Positions 53,421 to 61,970 of a stretch of 64,000 nucleotides of DNA are shown here, piece after piece. The DNA comes from Nostoc sp. KVJ20. Its GTDB lineage: Bacteria > Cyanobacteriota > Cyanobacteriia > Cyanobacteriales > Nostocaceae. A model generated the notes under the pieces. The model was not told the DNA's origin, did no database searches, and worked only from the letters and a program-made list of their open reading frames with translations. The stretch lies in the NCBI RefSeq assembly GCF_001712795.1, contig NZ_KV757553.1:29821-93820 (forward strand), read 5' to 3'. Both the position numbers and the translations under genes were made by a program. The first letter of the stretch is position 1. Each line of letters starts with the position of its first letter.

Positions 53421-53825
53421 ATGACCACAACATTAAAAGAATTTTTAGAAGCTTGCGAGACTCTTGGAACTTTGCGTTTAATTGTTACTAGCAGCGCTGC
53501 TGTATTAGAAGCACGAGGCAAAATAGAAAAGTTATTTTATGCAGAATTGCCCAAAGGTAAATATGCAAATATGCATACAGAAGGCTTTGAGTTTCACTTG
53601 AATATGGACAAAATTACTCAGGTGAAATTTGAAACTGGTGAAGCGAAAAGGGGTAACTTTACAACCTATGCTATTCGGTTTTTAGATGATAAACAGGAGT
53701 CTGCTTTAAGCCTATTTTTACAATGGGGTAAACCAGGAGAATATGAACTAGGACAAGTGGAAGCTTGGCAAACTTTAAAAGAGAAGTATGGGGAAGTTTG
53801 GCAACCTTTACCAGCAGAAATTTAA
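53421..53825 (+). CDS. ChuX/HutX-like haem-carrier family protein
   Basis: The 134-residue product resembles the ChuX/HutX/HemS fold: LKEFLEACETLGTLRLIV, then SAAVLEARGKIEKLFYAELP, FEFHLNMDKITQVKFETG and the closing strands RFLDDKQESALSLFLQWG. Such proteins bind haem or haem-like tetrapyrroles in the cytosol. No His or Met haem ligand can be assigned with certainty, so ligand and function are inferred. The ATG belongs to the upstream TGACAAA array, and no ribosome binding site is visible. Confidence 0.65.
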   Translation: MTTTLKEFLEACETLGTLRLIVTSSAAVLEARGKIEKLFYAELPKGKYANMHTEGFEFHLNMDKITQVKFETGEAKRGNFTTYAIRFLDDKQESALSLFLQWGKPGEYELGQVEAWQTLKEKYGEVWQPLPAEI

Positions 53826-53830
53826 TACAG

Positions 53831-54169
53831 CTAAACTGATAAAGGTGGAGGAAATCGGATATCTGCACTAAACTGCTCGATATTAATGCTGCGATGAATC
53901 GGTAAAATATATTCTAAATTTTCGTGGGGACGGGGAATAATGTGATTAGAAATTACCTCGCCACCGTCAACTCGCAGCACTGCCTTTAAGCCGGCTGTCA
54001 CAGCTACATTCACCTCGCCTATAGCTCCTCGAATTAACACGGTAATTCGTCCTAAATCAGTATTTTCATAACCAACAAGGGTTACACGGGCAGCTTTACA
54101 CATGGCATCTCCCACTTCCACTGCTGCGGGAACGCCATAAACTTCAATCATGCCTAATGCCAATGTCAT
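53831..54169 (-). CDS. ccmK: Carboxysome shell protein CcmK (solitary paralogue)
   Basis: The 112-residue product is a single bacterial microcompartment (BMC) domain, which forms hexamers tiling the carboxysome shell. LALGMIEVYGVPAAVEVGDA, MCKAARVTLVGYENTDLGRI, VLIRGAIGEVNVAVTAGL and HIIPRPHENLEYILP are typical. It stands alone, without ccmL, ccmM, ccmN or a second ccmK. The sequence around the pore (NTDLGRI) and the C-terminal tail differ from the main CcmK1/K2 shell proteins. It could belong to the minor paralogues (CcmK3-K6), of which CcmK6 is known from heterocystous strains. The exact class needs a tree. Confidence 0.9.
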   Translation of the reverse strand: MTLALGMIEVYGVPAAVEVGDAMCKAARVTLVGYENTDLGRITVLIRGAIGEVNVAVTAGLKAVLRVDGGEVISNHIIPRPHENLEYILPIHRSINIEQFSADIRFPPPLSV

Positions 54170-54285
54170 GCTATTACTATAAATTCGGGATAGGGCTAAT
54201 TATCTCACTACAAAGTTTTAATTTATTACAGAAAATTACTTAATTTTTAATCGATAAACAATAACCATTAAATACAAAACTGCTA

Positions 54286-55086
54286 ATGCTTGTAATGAAG
54301 GTAATTTGGAGTTTTTGCTTGTTGCTTTTATTCCTTTTGTGGGGTGGTGAAGCTTTTGCAGGAGAGTTGGCTGAACGGTTAGCAAATTTTCCCCAATGGG
54401 AAAAACTAACTTCAGTGCAACCCGCTTCGGGAGATTTAGTTTACCCTGAATGGATGGCTGGAACTTGGAAAGTTACAAGTACCTTAGTAGATTTAGCTGC
54501 GCCTTTAGCACCAGAGATTGTAACACCAGGATTTGAAGGTAATCGCCAACAATTAAATCAGCCTGTGAGTTTTGTAGTAAGATTTGTGAAGGAGCAACCA
54601 CATCTTTCTGGGTTAAAAATATTACCTCAGATAGATTACAAATCCCCCGTTGTAGTAGCAGATAGAGCATTTAATAGCTTGAATTTGGCAAGGGCTTATT
54701 TAGGGGATGAAGCAGTGTTATTAGTCAAAGTAGATCCAGATTCACCTAATCGGCAGATTACGTTCTTGCGTAGCAGTCGCCAACTAGTTTCTATTGTGAC
54801 TGCACGGGGCACAGAAATTACCCTTGATGGCAAGTTCATCACCACAGAAGTATTTCAACAACTATTTAAAGGCGGCTCACGTCCCTATTTAAACTCTGTA
54901 GAATCTACTACGGCTTATCACAAACTTTCAACATTTAATCCGGCGATTGAAGCAGATCAAGTTACTGCTGTCTATCTTTCACCCCAAGATCCAGATTACT
55001 TTAAAGCTGGTTCTCGACCAGTTGCTCTCTATCGCTATCGCCTCGAATTTTCCCCTCAAGAACTAACGACTACTCCCAAAGAGTGA
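54286..55086 (+). CDS. DUF6816-like lumenal or secreted protein
   Basis: The 266-residue protein starts with a signal peptide (KVIWSFCLLLLFLLWGGEAF, cut after AFA). The mature part, with EWMAGTWKVTSTLVDLAAPL, GNRQQLNQPVSFVVRFV and SVESTTAYHKLSTF, resembles DUF6816 proteins conserved in cyanobacteria and plant thylakoid lumen. Function is unknown. Two starts (54286, 54295) are close. Divergent from ccmK with about 115 bases between. Confidence 0.7.
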   Translation: MLVMKVIWSFCLLLLFLLWGGEAFAGELAERLANFPQWEKLTSVQPASGDLVYPEWMAGTWKVTSTLVDLAAPLAPEIVTPGFEGNRQQLNQPVSFVVRFVKEQPHLSGLKILPQIDYKSPVVVADRAFNSLNLARAYLGDEAVLLVKVDPDSPNRQITFLRSSRQLVSIVTARGTEITLDGKFITTEVFQQLFKGGSRPYLNSVESTTAYHKLSTFNPAIEADQVTAVYLSPQDPDYFKAGSRPVALYRYRLEFSPQELTTTPKE

Positions 55087-55173
55087 TTTGTCATCTAGCT
55101 CTTGACTACTTTGTAATACATTTGTAGTATATAAATTCCAAGTTTACGATCGCGCTCTTGGACGGTGTGCATC

Positions 55174-56994
55174 ATGGCCAAATTTCAAGATATTGTCAAT
55201 TATTTTCGCTCTGATTGGAAGCTGAGTCTCTTTAGTATCACGGCATCCAGCATCTACGAAATTGTTGATTTGGTTGTTCCTTATGCGATCGGGCAGATTT
55301 TAAACGTTTTGTCTGATCAGCCTTTGGATAAACCACTTCAAAGTGCGATCGCAACTTTTGCTGACATCACCAATTATCCAGTTACTAAAACTCTATCTTT
55401 GAGTTTATTACTGGGTTTAGTTTTTGTTGTCACCGTAGTGAGAGCACCAACACAACCTTGGTTAACCCATTGGTTTCATTGGGATATATCCTTAAGGTTG
55501 CGTCGGCAAAAAGCCCAAACAGCCATAGAAAAAATTCTGACTCTCCCACTGGAATTTTATGATGAAAATAACCCTGGACGCATTGCTGGAAGGATAGCTA
55601 GAGGTATTTCTAACCACACTTTTACTTACCCCGAAGTTGCCGGACAATTGATTCCTAAACTAGTTCGTTTGCTGGGAATTTTTGTTTTTATCTTGGTGAT
55701 TGAGTGGCGAATTGCAATTTTGTATCTGATTTCCTTTATAGTCATTCTTAGCTTTAGCTTAAAGGATTTAAAGCAGCTGATTTGGCACGAAACTATTCTG
55801 GATAAATATGCAGAAGATACGGAAAGTCGCAATTCTGAACTGATTACCAACATCAAAACGGTGAAAGCCTTTGCTACAGAAGCGAAGGAACTGAAGCGCC
55901 AAAAGCAACGTTTGGATCGTGAACTAATGGTGGTTGAGTATCGTGTCCACAAAGGTTATACAAAACTGGCTACTTGGCAAAGGACTGTAATTCAATTCTG
56001 CGTATTTACTATCTTGGGTTTGACTCTAGCAGCAACAGCAGACGGTAGAATTTCTCTCGGTCACTTTGTCATGACCTTAACTCTTTCTAGCATGGCATAT
56101 TCTGAATTAGAACCTATTAGCACTTTGGGAGAAGTTTTTGCCCGTCGTTATTCTTCGATGCTGCGGTTTCATGAATTTCTCCAAGAGCCAACTGCATCTG
56201 ATTCAGCTAGTCTTTTAGAAGAGAGCAACCAAACAGAATCACCTTATAAATTTACAGGAAAAGTTGAGTTATCGCACGTCAGTTTTGGATATGATGCCAA
56301 CCGTCCAGTTTTGCAAGATATCAACTTGTTGATTGAGCCATACCAAACAGTGGCATTAGTGGGGCGTTCCGGTTCTGGTAAGTCTACTTTAGTGAAATTG
56401 CTGTTACGATATTTTGAACCGAAAGAAGGTCAAATTCTGATTGATGGTCAAGATATTCGCACTTTGAATGTAGGTAAGTATAGACGAAGGCTTGCGATCG
56501 TTCACCAAGAAGTAGACATTTTCAACGGTACTATATTGGATAACCTGACTTATGGTAGAAGGAATGCCACTTTGGAGCAGGTTCAGGAAGCCTGTAGGAT
56601 TGCCAGAGTTGATGAAGTAGTGCAGCACTTACCCCAAGGTTATTACACCGTTGTGGGGGAACGAGGTGTCAGGTTATCTGGAGGACAAAGACAACGTTTG
56701 GGAATTGCGAGGGCGTTGTTAGTCGAACCAGACGTGCTGATTTTTGACGAAGCCACGTCTAGTTTAGATTATGAATCTGAGCGTTCAATTCAGCTAGCGA
56801 TGCGATCGATTCAGGGTACTTGCACCACTATTATTATTGCCCACCGTCTAAGCACAGTGCGGGAAGCCGATAAAATTGTAGTTCTGGAGCAAGGAAAGAT
56901 TGTAGAAGTGGGTAGCCACAATGAACTCTTGCGTCACGAGGGCATTTATCGCCGCTTACACTCCCTGCAAGAAACAGGAGAACTCCTGAATTAG
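55174..56994 (+). CDS. ABC-type exporter (fused membrane and ATPase domains)
   Basis: The 606-residue half-transporter has six membrane helices in its first 320 residues and one ATPase domain: Walker A VGRSGSGKSTLVKLL near residue 396, Q-loop VHQEVDIF, signature LSGGQRQRLGIARALL, Walker B DVLIFDEATSSLD and the His switch IIIAHRLST. It resembles MsbA/lipid A or multidrug exporters; as a homodimer it would move lipids, peptides or drugs out of the cytosol. Substrate unknown. The ATG at 55174 is preferred over GTG 55165. It is not clearly in an operon. Confidence 0.9.
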   Translation: MAKFQDIVNYFRSDWKLSLFSITASSIYEIVDLVVPYAIGQILNVLSDQPLDKPLQSAIATFADITNYPVTKTLSLSLLLGLVFVVTVVRAPTQPWLTHWFHWDISLRLRRQKAQTAIEKILTLPLEFYDENNPGRIAGRIARGISNHTFTYPEVAGQLIPKLVRLLGIFVFILVIEWRIAILYLISFIVILSFSLKDLKQLIWHETILDKYAEDTESRNSELITNIKTVKAFATEAKELKRQKQRLDRELMVVEYRVHKGYTKLATWQRTVIQFCVFTILGLTLAATADGRISLGHFVMTLTLSSMAYSELEPISTLGEVFARRYSSMLRFHEFLQEPTASDSASLLEESNQTESPYKFTGKVELSHVSFGYDANRPVLQDINLLIEPYQTVALVGRSGSGKSTLVKLLLRYFEPKEGQILIDGQDIRTLNVGKYRRRLAIVHQEVDIFNGTILDNLTYGRRNATLEQVQEACRIARVDEVVQHLPQGYYTVVGERGVRLSGGQRQRLGIARALLVEPDVLIFDEATSSLDYESERSIQLAMRSIQGTCTTIIIAHRLSTVREADKIVVLEQGKIVEVGSHNELLRHEGIYRRLHSLQETGELLN

Positions 56995-57181
56995 GTAACA
57001 TCGATTCTTATTTTAATCAAGTAAAGGGGTAGGGAGCACAACAATGTTCATTGCTGTCAACTTCAGGCGAAAACTAGTTAAAGGAGTTAACTGGGGACAA
57101 GGTAAATCGTAGGATTTTTAAACGCAGAGGGAGGCAGAGCTTTTCCAAAGAGAATTTGCTACGAATTAATGAAATGCTCTA

Positions 57182-58138
57182 CTAAGATTTACTCTTATCG
57201 GCTTCTTTCTGCGCTGCCTCACTATATTTCTTATATAGCTGAGTACGAATCTTAGCTTCCTGATAACGGCTGTGGTTTTGTGGTACAGTGCCCATTAAAT
57301 CTGAAGCTCGTTGCCACTTAGCAGCTATCTCTAACCACTGAGTTGAGGTTGTGGCTGTTTTACCAGATGCAGAAGCTTGGTTGGCAATTCGTACAGATAT
57401 TGGAAATGGATCGTCAGATTGCTCAGAAAGGCTATTATTAGGAGCAGGAGATAGTGTTTGGGCTTTCTTCTCGTTAGTATCTTCTGTTGTTAAAGATTTG
57501 GAAGTTTCTAGTTGCATTAAGTTTTTCAGCTTATCACCTAACTGAGCATAAACAATCCAACTAAGCAACAACAGTGAGCATAAACCAGCCGCTACTAATA
57601 GCTTTGTTTGAGGTTTATTTTTGTATTTTTCTTTGTTAATGAGTACTAAAGGACGAGAGATTGGAGTTTTCGGAAAATTTGGTTTTCCTAGTTCAGCTTG
57701 AGCTTCTGTGAAATCTTTAATTAGTTGCTTTACAATATTGGGCTGAATTAATGTAATTTCCTGCGACCAAAGCAATTGGTTTTCGCGATCGCTATCTATT
57801 TCCTTTAACCACAGTAATTGTTGTTCCCGAACAATTCGGCTGTTGATATTGACTCGGCGAATGTGACGCGGGGCGATGGACTCAAGAATTTGCTGGATTT
57901 GTTCTACGAGGGGAGATTGCTCAAGTTGCTCTACCCTAGCCGCCTCGCACAGAAGTTGTAAGACACCATCAGAAAACATGGCTCTAGTTCTGACACCAGA
58001 CTTGGCTAGCTTTTCGTTCAATAGCTGAATAATCGCTGCAACGCTCCCTTGGTGGGCTTGCCAAGCGATATCGTTTATCCGGTCTACCACCTGAAATTTT
58101 GTGATAGTTCTTCCACCCTGACTGATTAACGTACTCAT
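57182..58138 (-). CDS. Hypothetical membrane-anchored protein
   Basis: I do not recognise this 318-residue protein. The first 180 residues are soluble and helical (ITKFQVVDRINDIAWQAHQG and LLNEKLAKSGVRTRAMFSD). One membrane helix lies near residue 180 (LLVAAGLCSLLLLSWIVYA). The rest is a low-complexity Ser/Thr/Pro linker and a Lys-rich helical end (KYSEAAQKEADKSK). The layout, with a cytosolic front and an outside tail, is seen in cyanobacterial proteins of unknown role. Single gene with no operon partner. Confidence 0.6.
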   Translation of the reverse strand: MSTLISQGGRTITKFQVVDRINDIAWQAHQGSVAAIIQLLNEKLAKSGVRTRAMFSDGVLQLLCEAARVEQLEQSPLVEQIQQILESIAPRHIRRVNINSRIVREQQLLWLKEIDSDRENQLLWSQEITLIQPNIVKQLIKDFTEAQAELGKPNFPKTPISRPLVLINKEKYKNKPQTKLLVAAGLCSLLLLSWIVYAQLGDKLKNLMQLETSKSLTTEDTNEKKAQTLSPAPNNSLSEQSDDPFPISVRIANQASASGKTATTSTQWLEIAAKWQRASDLMGTVPQNHSRYQEAKIRTQLYKKYSEAAQKEADKSKS

Positions 58139-58669
58139 TAATTTAGGGACTCTTTTCTACTGACCTTGATCTTGTCTTCGATTTTACGAGTAAAAAGATG
58201 AGTTGCCAAATAATATCATAAATATAGAGCAATATAGAATTTTACTTCTCAATTCGGCAAAGATGCTCGATCGCGCTCAGTTAATTGGACAATCTCACGT
58301 CTTGAAAGCGTGGGATTTTTGGGCTGAAACTACGTTTTCAGGGTAATGCCGATGTTGGCAGACGGGTTACTTGTTTGACATAGTACATTCGGATATTCGG
58401 GATTCAGACCACGACCCAAATTTTGTTGCAAGAGCGTTCGCACGAGAAGAAAACTCTTTCCGAGTCCCCAGTCCCCAATCCCCAATCCCCAATTTATTGT
58501 TCACATACCAAACAAAATAGCTATATCAGGATACTTTTGTGAGGAATTCTCGCTTTTTTTACATTTTTGTCAGAATGGCAATACTAAATAGCACTGCGAT
58601 CGCTACATTAGTAGATATATAAATAAAAATCATTGTTGATTTTTATTCGTTCGCAGTTCACACAAAATC
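58139..58669. other. Intergenic region upstream of the M3 peptidase gene
   Basis: This 530-base gap separates two divergent genes. It contains a hairpin-bearing stretch near 58285-58330, CCCCAATC heptamers at 58467-58490, and an AT-rich promoter region before 58670. The stretch 58290-58440 might be the end of an IS200/IS605-type element, but no gene is readable. Confidence 0.5.
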
Positions 58670-60778
58670 ATGAGTGCAAGTACCATTATTTCCGAAAATC
58701 CCTTACTCCAAGGCACTGGTTTACCTCCCTTTGCAGAGATTAAACCAGAACGAGTAGTACCAGCCTTCAATCAGTTGCTAGCAGAACTTGACCAGCAGCT
58801 TGCCACCTTAGAGACTAATATACAGCCTACTTGGAGTGGTTTAGTAGAACCCTTAGAAAAGCTGACAGAACGGCTTACCTGGAGTTGGGGGGCGGTAAAT
58901 CATTTAATGGGTGTTAAAAATAGCCCGGAACTGCGCGAAGCTCATGAAATCGTACAGCCACTAGTAGTACAATTTATCAACAAGCTCGGTCAAAGCCAAC
59001 CCATCTACAATGCTTTTAAAGCACTCCGTAGCAGTGATGGTTGGGCAACTTTAGAATTAGCCCAACAGCGTATTGTAGAAGCCGCCATTCGAGATGCAGA
59101 ACTTTCTGGTGTTGGCTTAAAAGGAGAAGCAAGAGAGCGTTTCAACGCCATTCAGATGGAGTTAGCAGAACTTTCGACCAAATTCTCTAACCATGTACTT
59201 GATGCCACGAAAGCCTTCAGCTTAACCCTGACAACACAAGCAGAAATTGACGGGTTACCACCAAGTTTGGTGAGTTTAGCTGCCCAAGCGGCTCGTGCGG
59301 CAGGAGAAGAGAACGCCACACCAGAAAATGGCCCCTGGCGGATTACTTTAGACTACCCCAGCTACGGCCCTTTCATGCAGCACAGCACCCGTGGAGATTT
59401 GCGTGAAAAGCTCTACAAAGCTCATATCACTCGCGCTTCTAGTGGCGATTTAGATAACAACCCATTAATTGTGCGTATTTTGGAGTTACGGCAAGAACTC
59501 GCAGATTTACTGGGCTTTAAGAGTTATGCCGAGTTGAGTCTTGCAAGTAAAATGGCTCCTAATGTTGAGGCAGTAGAAGCACTATTAGAAGAACTACGTC
59601 AGGCGAGTTATGATGCTGCTGTCAAAGACTTAAAAGAACTCCAGGCTTTCGCCGCATCATACGGAGCAGAATATCAGGATTTAAAACATTGGGATATCAG
59701 CTTTTGGGCAGAACGCCAACGAGAAGCAAAATTTGCTTTTACCGCTGAAGAATTACGTCCCTACTTTCCCCTTCCCCAAGTGTTAGATGGCTTATTTGGA
59801 CTTGTGAAGCGGCTGTTCGGTGTCACCGTAACCCCTGCCGATGGTCAAGCCCCAGTCTGGCATGAAGATGTCCGTTATTTCCAAATCGCTGATGAAACAG
59901 GTTCTCCCATCGCCTATTTCTACTTAGATCCCTATAGTCGTCCAGCAGAAAAACGCGGTGGTGCTTGGATGGATGTGTGTATCAATCGGGCCAAAATCAC
60001 TGAGAATGGTGAAACTGGCATCCGCTTACCTGTGACTTATTTGATATGTAATCAAACTCCGCCAGTAGATGGCAAGCCAAGTTTGATGACTTTCTATGAA
60101 GTAGAAACTTTGTTCCACGAGTTTGGTCATGGATTGCACCACATGCTCACCAAGGTTGACTATGCCGGAGCCGCAGGCATCAATAATGTGGAGTGGGATG
60201 CAGTAGAATTACCCAGTCAGTTTATGGAAAACTGGTGCTATGAGCGACCCACTTTGTTTGGTATGGCTAAACATTACGAAACTGGGGAAGCTTTACCGGA
60301 ACATTATTATCAAAAGCTGCTAGCGGCGCGTAATTATATGAGTGGTACTGCCATGTTGCGGCAGATTCACTTTAGCTGTGTTGATTTAGAACTACACTAC
60401 CGCTATCGTTCCGGTAGCAATGAAACTCCAGCAGATGTGCGTCATCGCATAGCCAAGACTACTATTGTTTTACCACCACTTCCAGAAGATTCAATGCTAT
60501 GCGCTTTTGGACATATTTTTGAGGGTGGCTATGCAGCAGGTTACTACAGTTACAAGTGGGCTGAGGTATTGAGCGCTGACGCTTTTGCCGCTTTTGAAGA
60601 AGCTGGGCTAGAAGATGAAGAAGCGATAAAAGCTACAGGTGGGCGTTATCGGGATACGGTGCTGGCACTCGGTGGTGGCAAACATCCAATGGAGGTGTTT
60701 AAAACTTTCCGGGGTCGTGAACCGAGTACGATCGCATTGCTCAAGCACAATGGTTTAGTGAGTGCTGCTGTAAACTAA
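58670..60778 (+). CDS. prlC: M3-family oligopeptidase (oligopeptidase A-like)
   Basis: The 702-residue cytosolic metallopeptidase degrades short peptides such as cleaved signal peptides and transit peptides. The zinc site is ETLFHEFGHGLHHM near residue 483 with the distal Glu in the following helix, NNVEWDAVELPSQFMENW. Length fits OpdA/PrlC-type enzymes. The start at 58670 gives SASTIISENPLLQGTGLPPF, a typical N-terminus. It is a single gene with an AT-rich promoter and a repeat-type hairpin after its stop. Confidence 0.9.
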   Translation: MSASTIISENPLLQGTGLPPFAEIKPERVVPAFNQLLAELDQQLATLETNIQPTWSGLVEPLEKLTERLTWSWGAVNHLMGVKNSPELREAHEIVQPLVVQFINKLGQSQPIYNAFKALRSSDGWATLELAQQRIVEAAIRDAELSGVGLKGEARERFNAIQMELAELSTKFSNHVLDATKAFSLTLTTQAEIDGLPPSLVSLAAQAARAAGEENATPENGPWRITLDYPSYGPFMQHSTRGDLREKLYKAHITRASSGDLDNNPLIVRILELRQELADLLGFKSYAELSLASKMAPNVEAVEALLEELRQASYDAAVKDLKELQAFAASYGAEYQDLKHWDISFWAERQREAKFAFTAEELRPYFPLPQVLDGLFGLVKRLFGVTVTPADGQAPVWHEDVRYFQIADETGSPIAYFYLDPYSRPAEKRGGAWMDVCINRAKITENGETGIRLPVTYLICNQTPPVDGKPSLMTFYEVETLFHEFGHGLHHMLTKVDYAGAAGINNVEWDAVELPSQFMENWCYERPTLFGMAKHYETGEALPEHYYQKLLAARNYMSGTAMLRQIHFSCVDLELHYRYRSGSNETPADVRHRIAKTTIVLPPLPEDSMLCAFGHIFEGGYAAGYYSYKWAEVLSADAFAAFEEAGLEDEEAIKATGGRYRDTVLALGGGKHPMEVFKTFRGREPSTIALLKHNGLVSAAVN

Positions 60779-60788
60779 ACCAAACTTC

Positions 60789-60818
60789 TGTAGAGAGGTT
60801 GCAATGCAATGTCTCTAC
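60789..60818. terminator. Palindromic stem-loop after the M3 peptidase gene
   Basis: TGTAGAGA and TCTCTACA pair around an inner TTGCAATGCAA palindrome, eleven bases after the stop. The same palindrome type occurs near 10950. It is a dispersed repeat that may also end transcription. Confidence 0.55.
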
Positions 60819-60849
60819 AAAAAAATTTTTGCAAATAATCTTTAACTGG

Positions 60850-60903
60850 TCGCCGCGTTCCTCCCTCACCAACTTTTATGTATGGTGGGGGAGGAACGCC
60901 GCT
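60850..60903. repeat. Inverted repeat GCCGCGTTCCTCC
   Basis: GCGTTCCTCCCTCACCA faces TGGTGGGGGAGGAACGC around a 14-base loop. Type of long stem-loop found as a dispersed repeat in Nostoc intergenic DNA. Confidence 0.7.
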
Positions 60904-61031
60904 CCGGTACTGAGTACCAGGAATTGTTTTTGACAATTTGGTGGTGAGTAATGAGCAAACACCATATTTTTTCGATTTTATACCCAGTCCCCAATCCCTA
61001 ATCCCCAGTCCCTTTTACTATTTTGTTCAGT

Positions 61032-61835
61032 CTAAGGTGTTTCCGGGAAAATGGTTTCTCCTGCAACATCATCTAAGCGGATGCTGCCTAGCAAATTCCG
61101 CCACTGTGCTTGCAGTGCCGCATCTTGAGGATTGTTTTGACGTAGTTCCTCTAGTGTCGTCAGTGCCTCGTACCATATCCCCTTTTGGGCATAGACAGCA
61201 TAGCGCTTTAGAGGTTCTGTGGTTTGTAGCTCTTGAACTATGGCTGGATTCAGTTCAATTCGTTGGATTACTCCTTCAACAAAAGTTGGCGGCGAATTCT
61301 TTTCTTTGTCACAGCTAATAGTAAAAAACCAGCGGTATTGTTTGTTTACTGCTAAAGCAGGAGCAGTGGTAGGTAGAGAAACGCGGATGACTCCTGCTTT
61401 ATCCGGTAGAGCGATCGCCTTTTGGTAAATCTCGTTAGAGTCCTGATCTTGCAGCACAAATTCAGCTGTATATAGCGAATCTTTGGTATATGGCACATAG
61501 AAAAACCAACTTGGGCGTTCTACCGTTGTCTGTGCCCAGACATTAATCACTGAGTTAGCTTCCTCAGTAAAGGGAGTTAAAGCAGTCAGGTCAGGTTTAG
61601 TAACTGGACATGCAGCCACTTCCCCGCGCTTCGCTCCACCACGAACGCGACCTCCAGGAGGAGGGCCAGGTGGAATTGGAGGTTGATTATAGGTTGTGGC
61701 TTGAGCAATGGTTGTTTTAGCATCAGAGCGATTAGGGGTTGGTTTCCCCTGTACTGGAGTCAAGTTAACTAGTAAGCTTGTACAGCTAAAAGCGACTAAT
61801 AAAAAGAGTTTTATAAGTTGTGAATTTGAATTCAT
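61032..61835 (-). CDS. DUF928-family secreted protein
   Basis: The 267-residue product begins with a signal peptide (LIKLFLLVAFSCTSLLVNLT, cleavage probably near VQG). It has a basic, Gly/Pro-rich linker (PPIPPGPPPGGRVRGGAKRG) and the DUF928 core: LTALTPFTEEANSVINVWAQ, TVERPSWFFYVPYTKDSLYT, EFVLQDQDSNEIYQKAI, and KQYRWFFTISCD. Function unknown. Such genes often lie next to CHAT-CHASE2 genes in cyanobacteria, as here (about 105 bases downstream on the same strand). A common transcript and a shared surface or sensory role are inferred. Confidence 0.85.
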   Translation of the reverse strand: MNSNSQLIKLFLLVAFSCTSLLVNLTPVQGKPTPNRSDAKTTIAQATTYNQPPIPPGPPPGGRVRGGAKRGEVAACPVTKPDLTALTPFTEEANSVINVWAQTTVERPSWFFYVPYTKDSLYTAEFVLQDQDSNEIYQKAIALPDKAGVIRVSLPTTAPALAVNKQYRWFFTISCDKEKNSPPTFVEGVIQRIELNPAIVQELQTTEPLKRYAVYAQKGIWYEALTTLEELRQNNPQDAALQAQWRNLLGSIRLDDVAGETIFPETP

Positions 61836-61851
61836 AAAAACCTGACCTCAT

Positions 61852-61970
61852 ACGATTTTAGATTTTAGATTTTAGATTTTAGATTTTAAATTGGGCATTT
61901 AGTTATTCTCCCCCCATTCCCCATTCCCCATTCCCCATTCCCTATTCCCCACTCCCCACCGGCACTTCTG
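61852..61970. repeat. GATTTTA and CCCCATT heptamer arrays
   Basis: Five GATTTTA units (61855-61889) and then CCCCATTCC-type units fill the gap between the CHAT-CHASE2 gene and the DUF928 gene. The second array overlaps the last codons of the CHAT-CHASE2 gene. STRR type. Confidence 0.85.
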
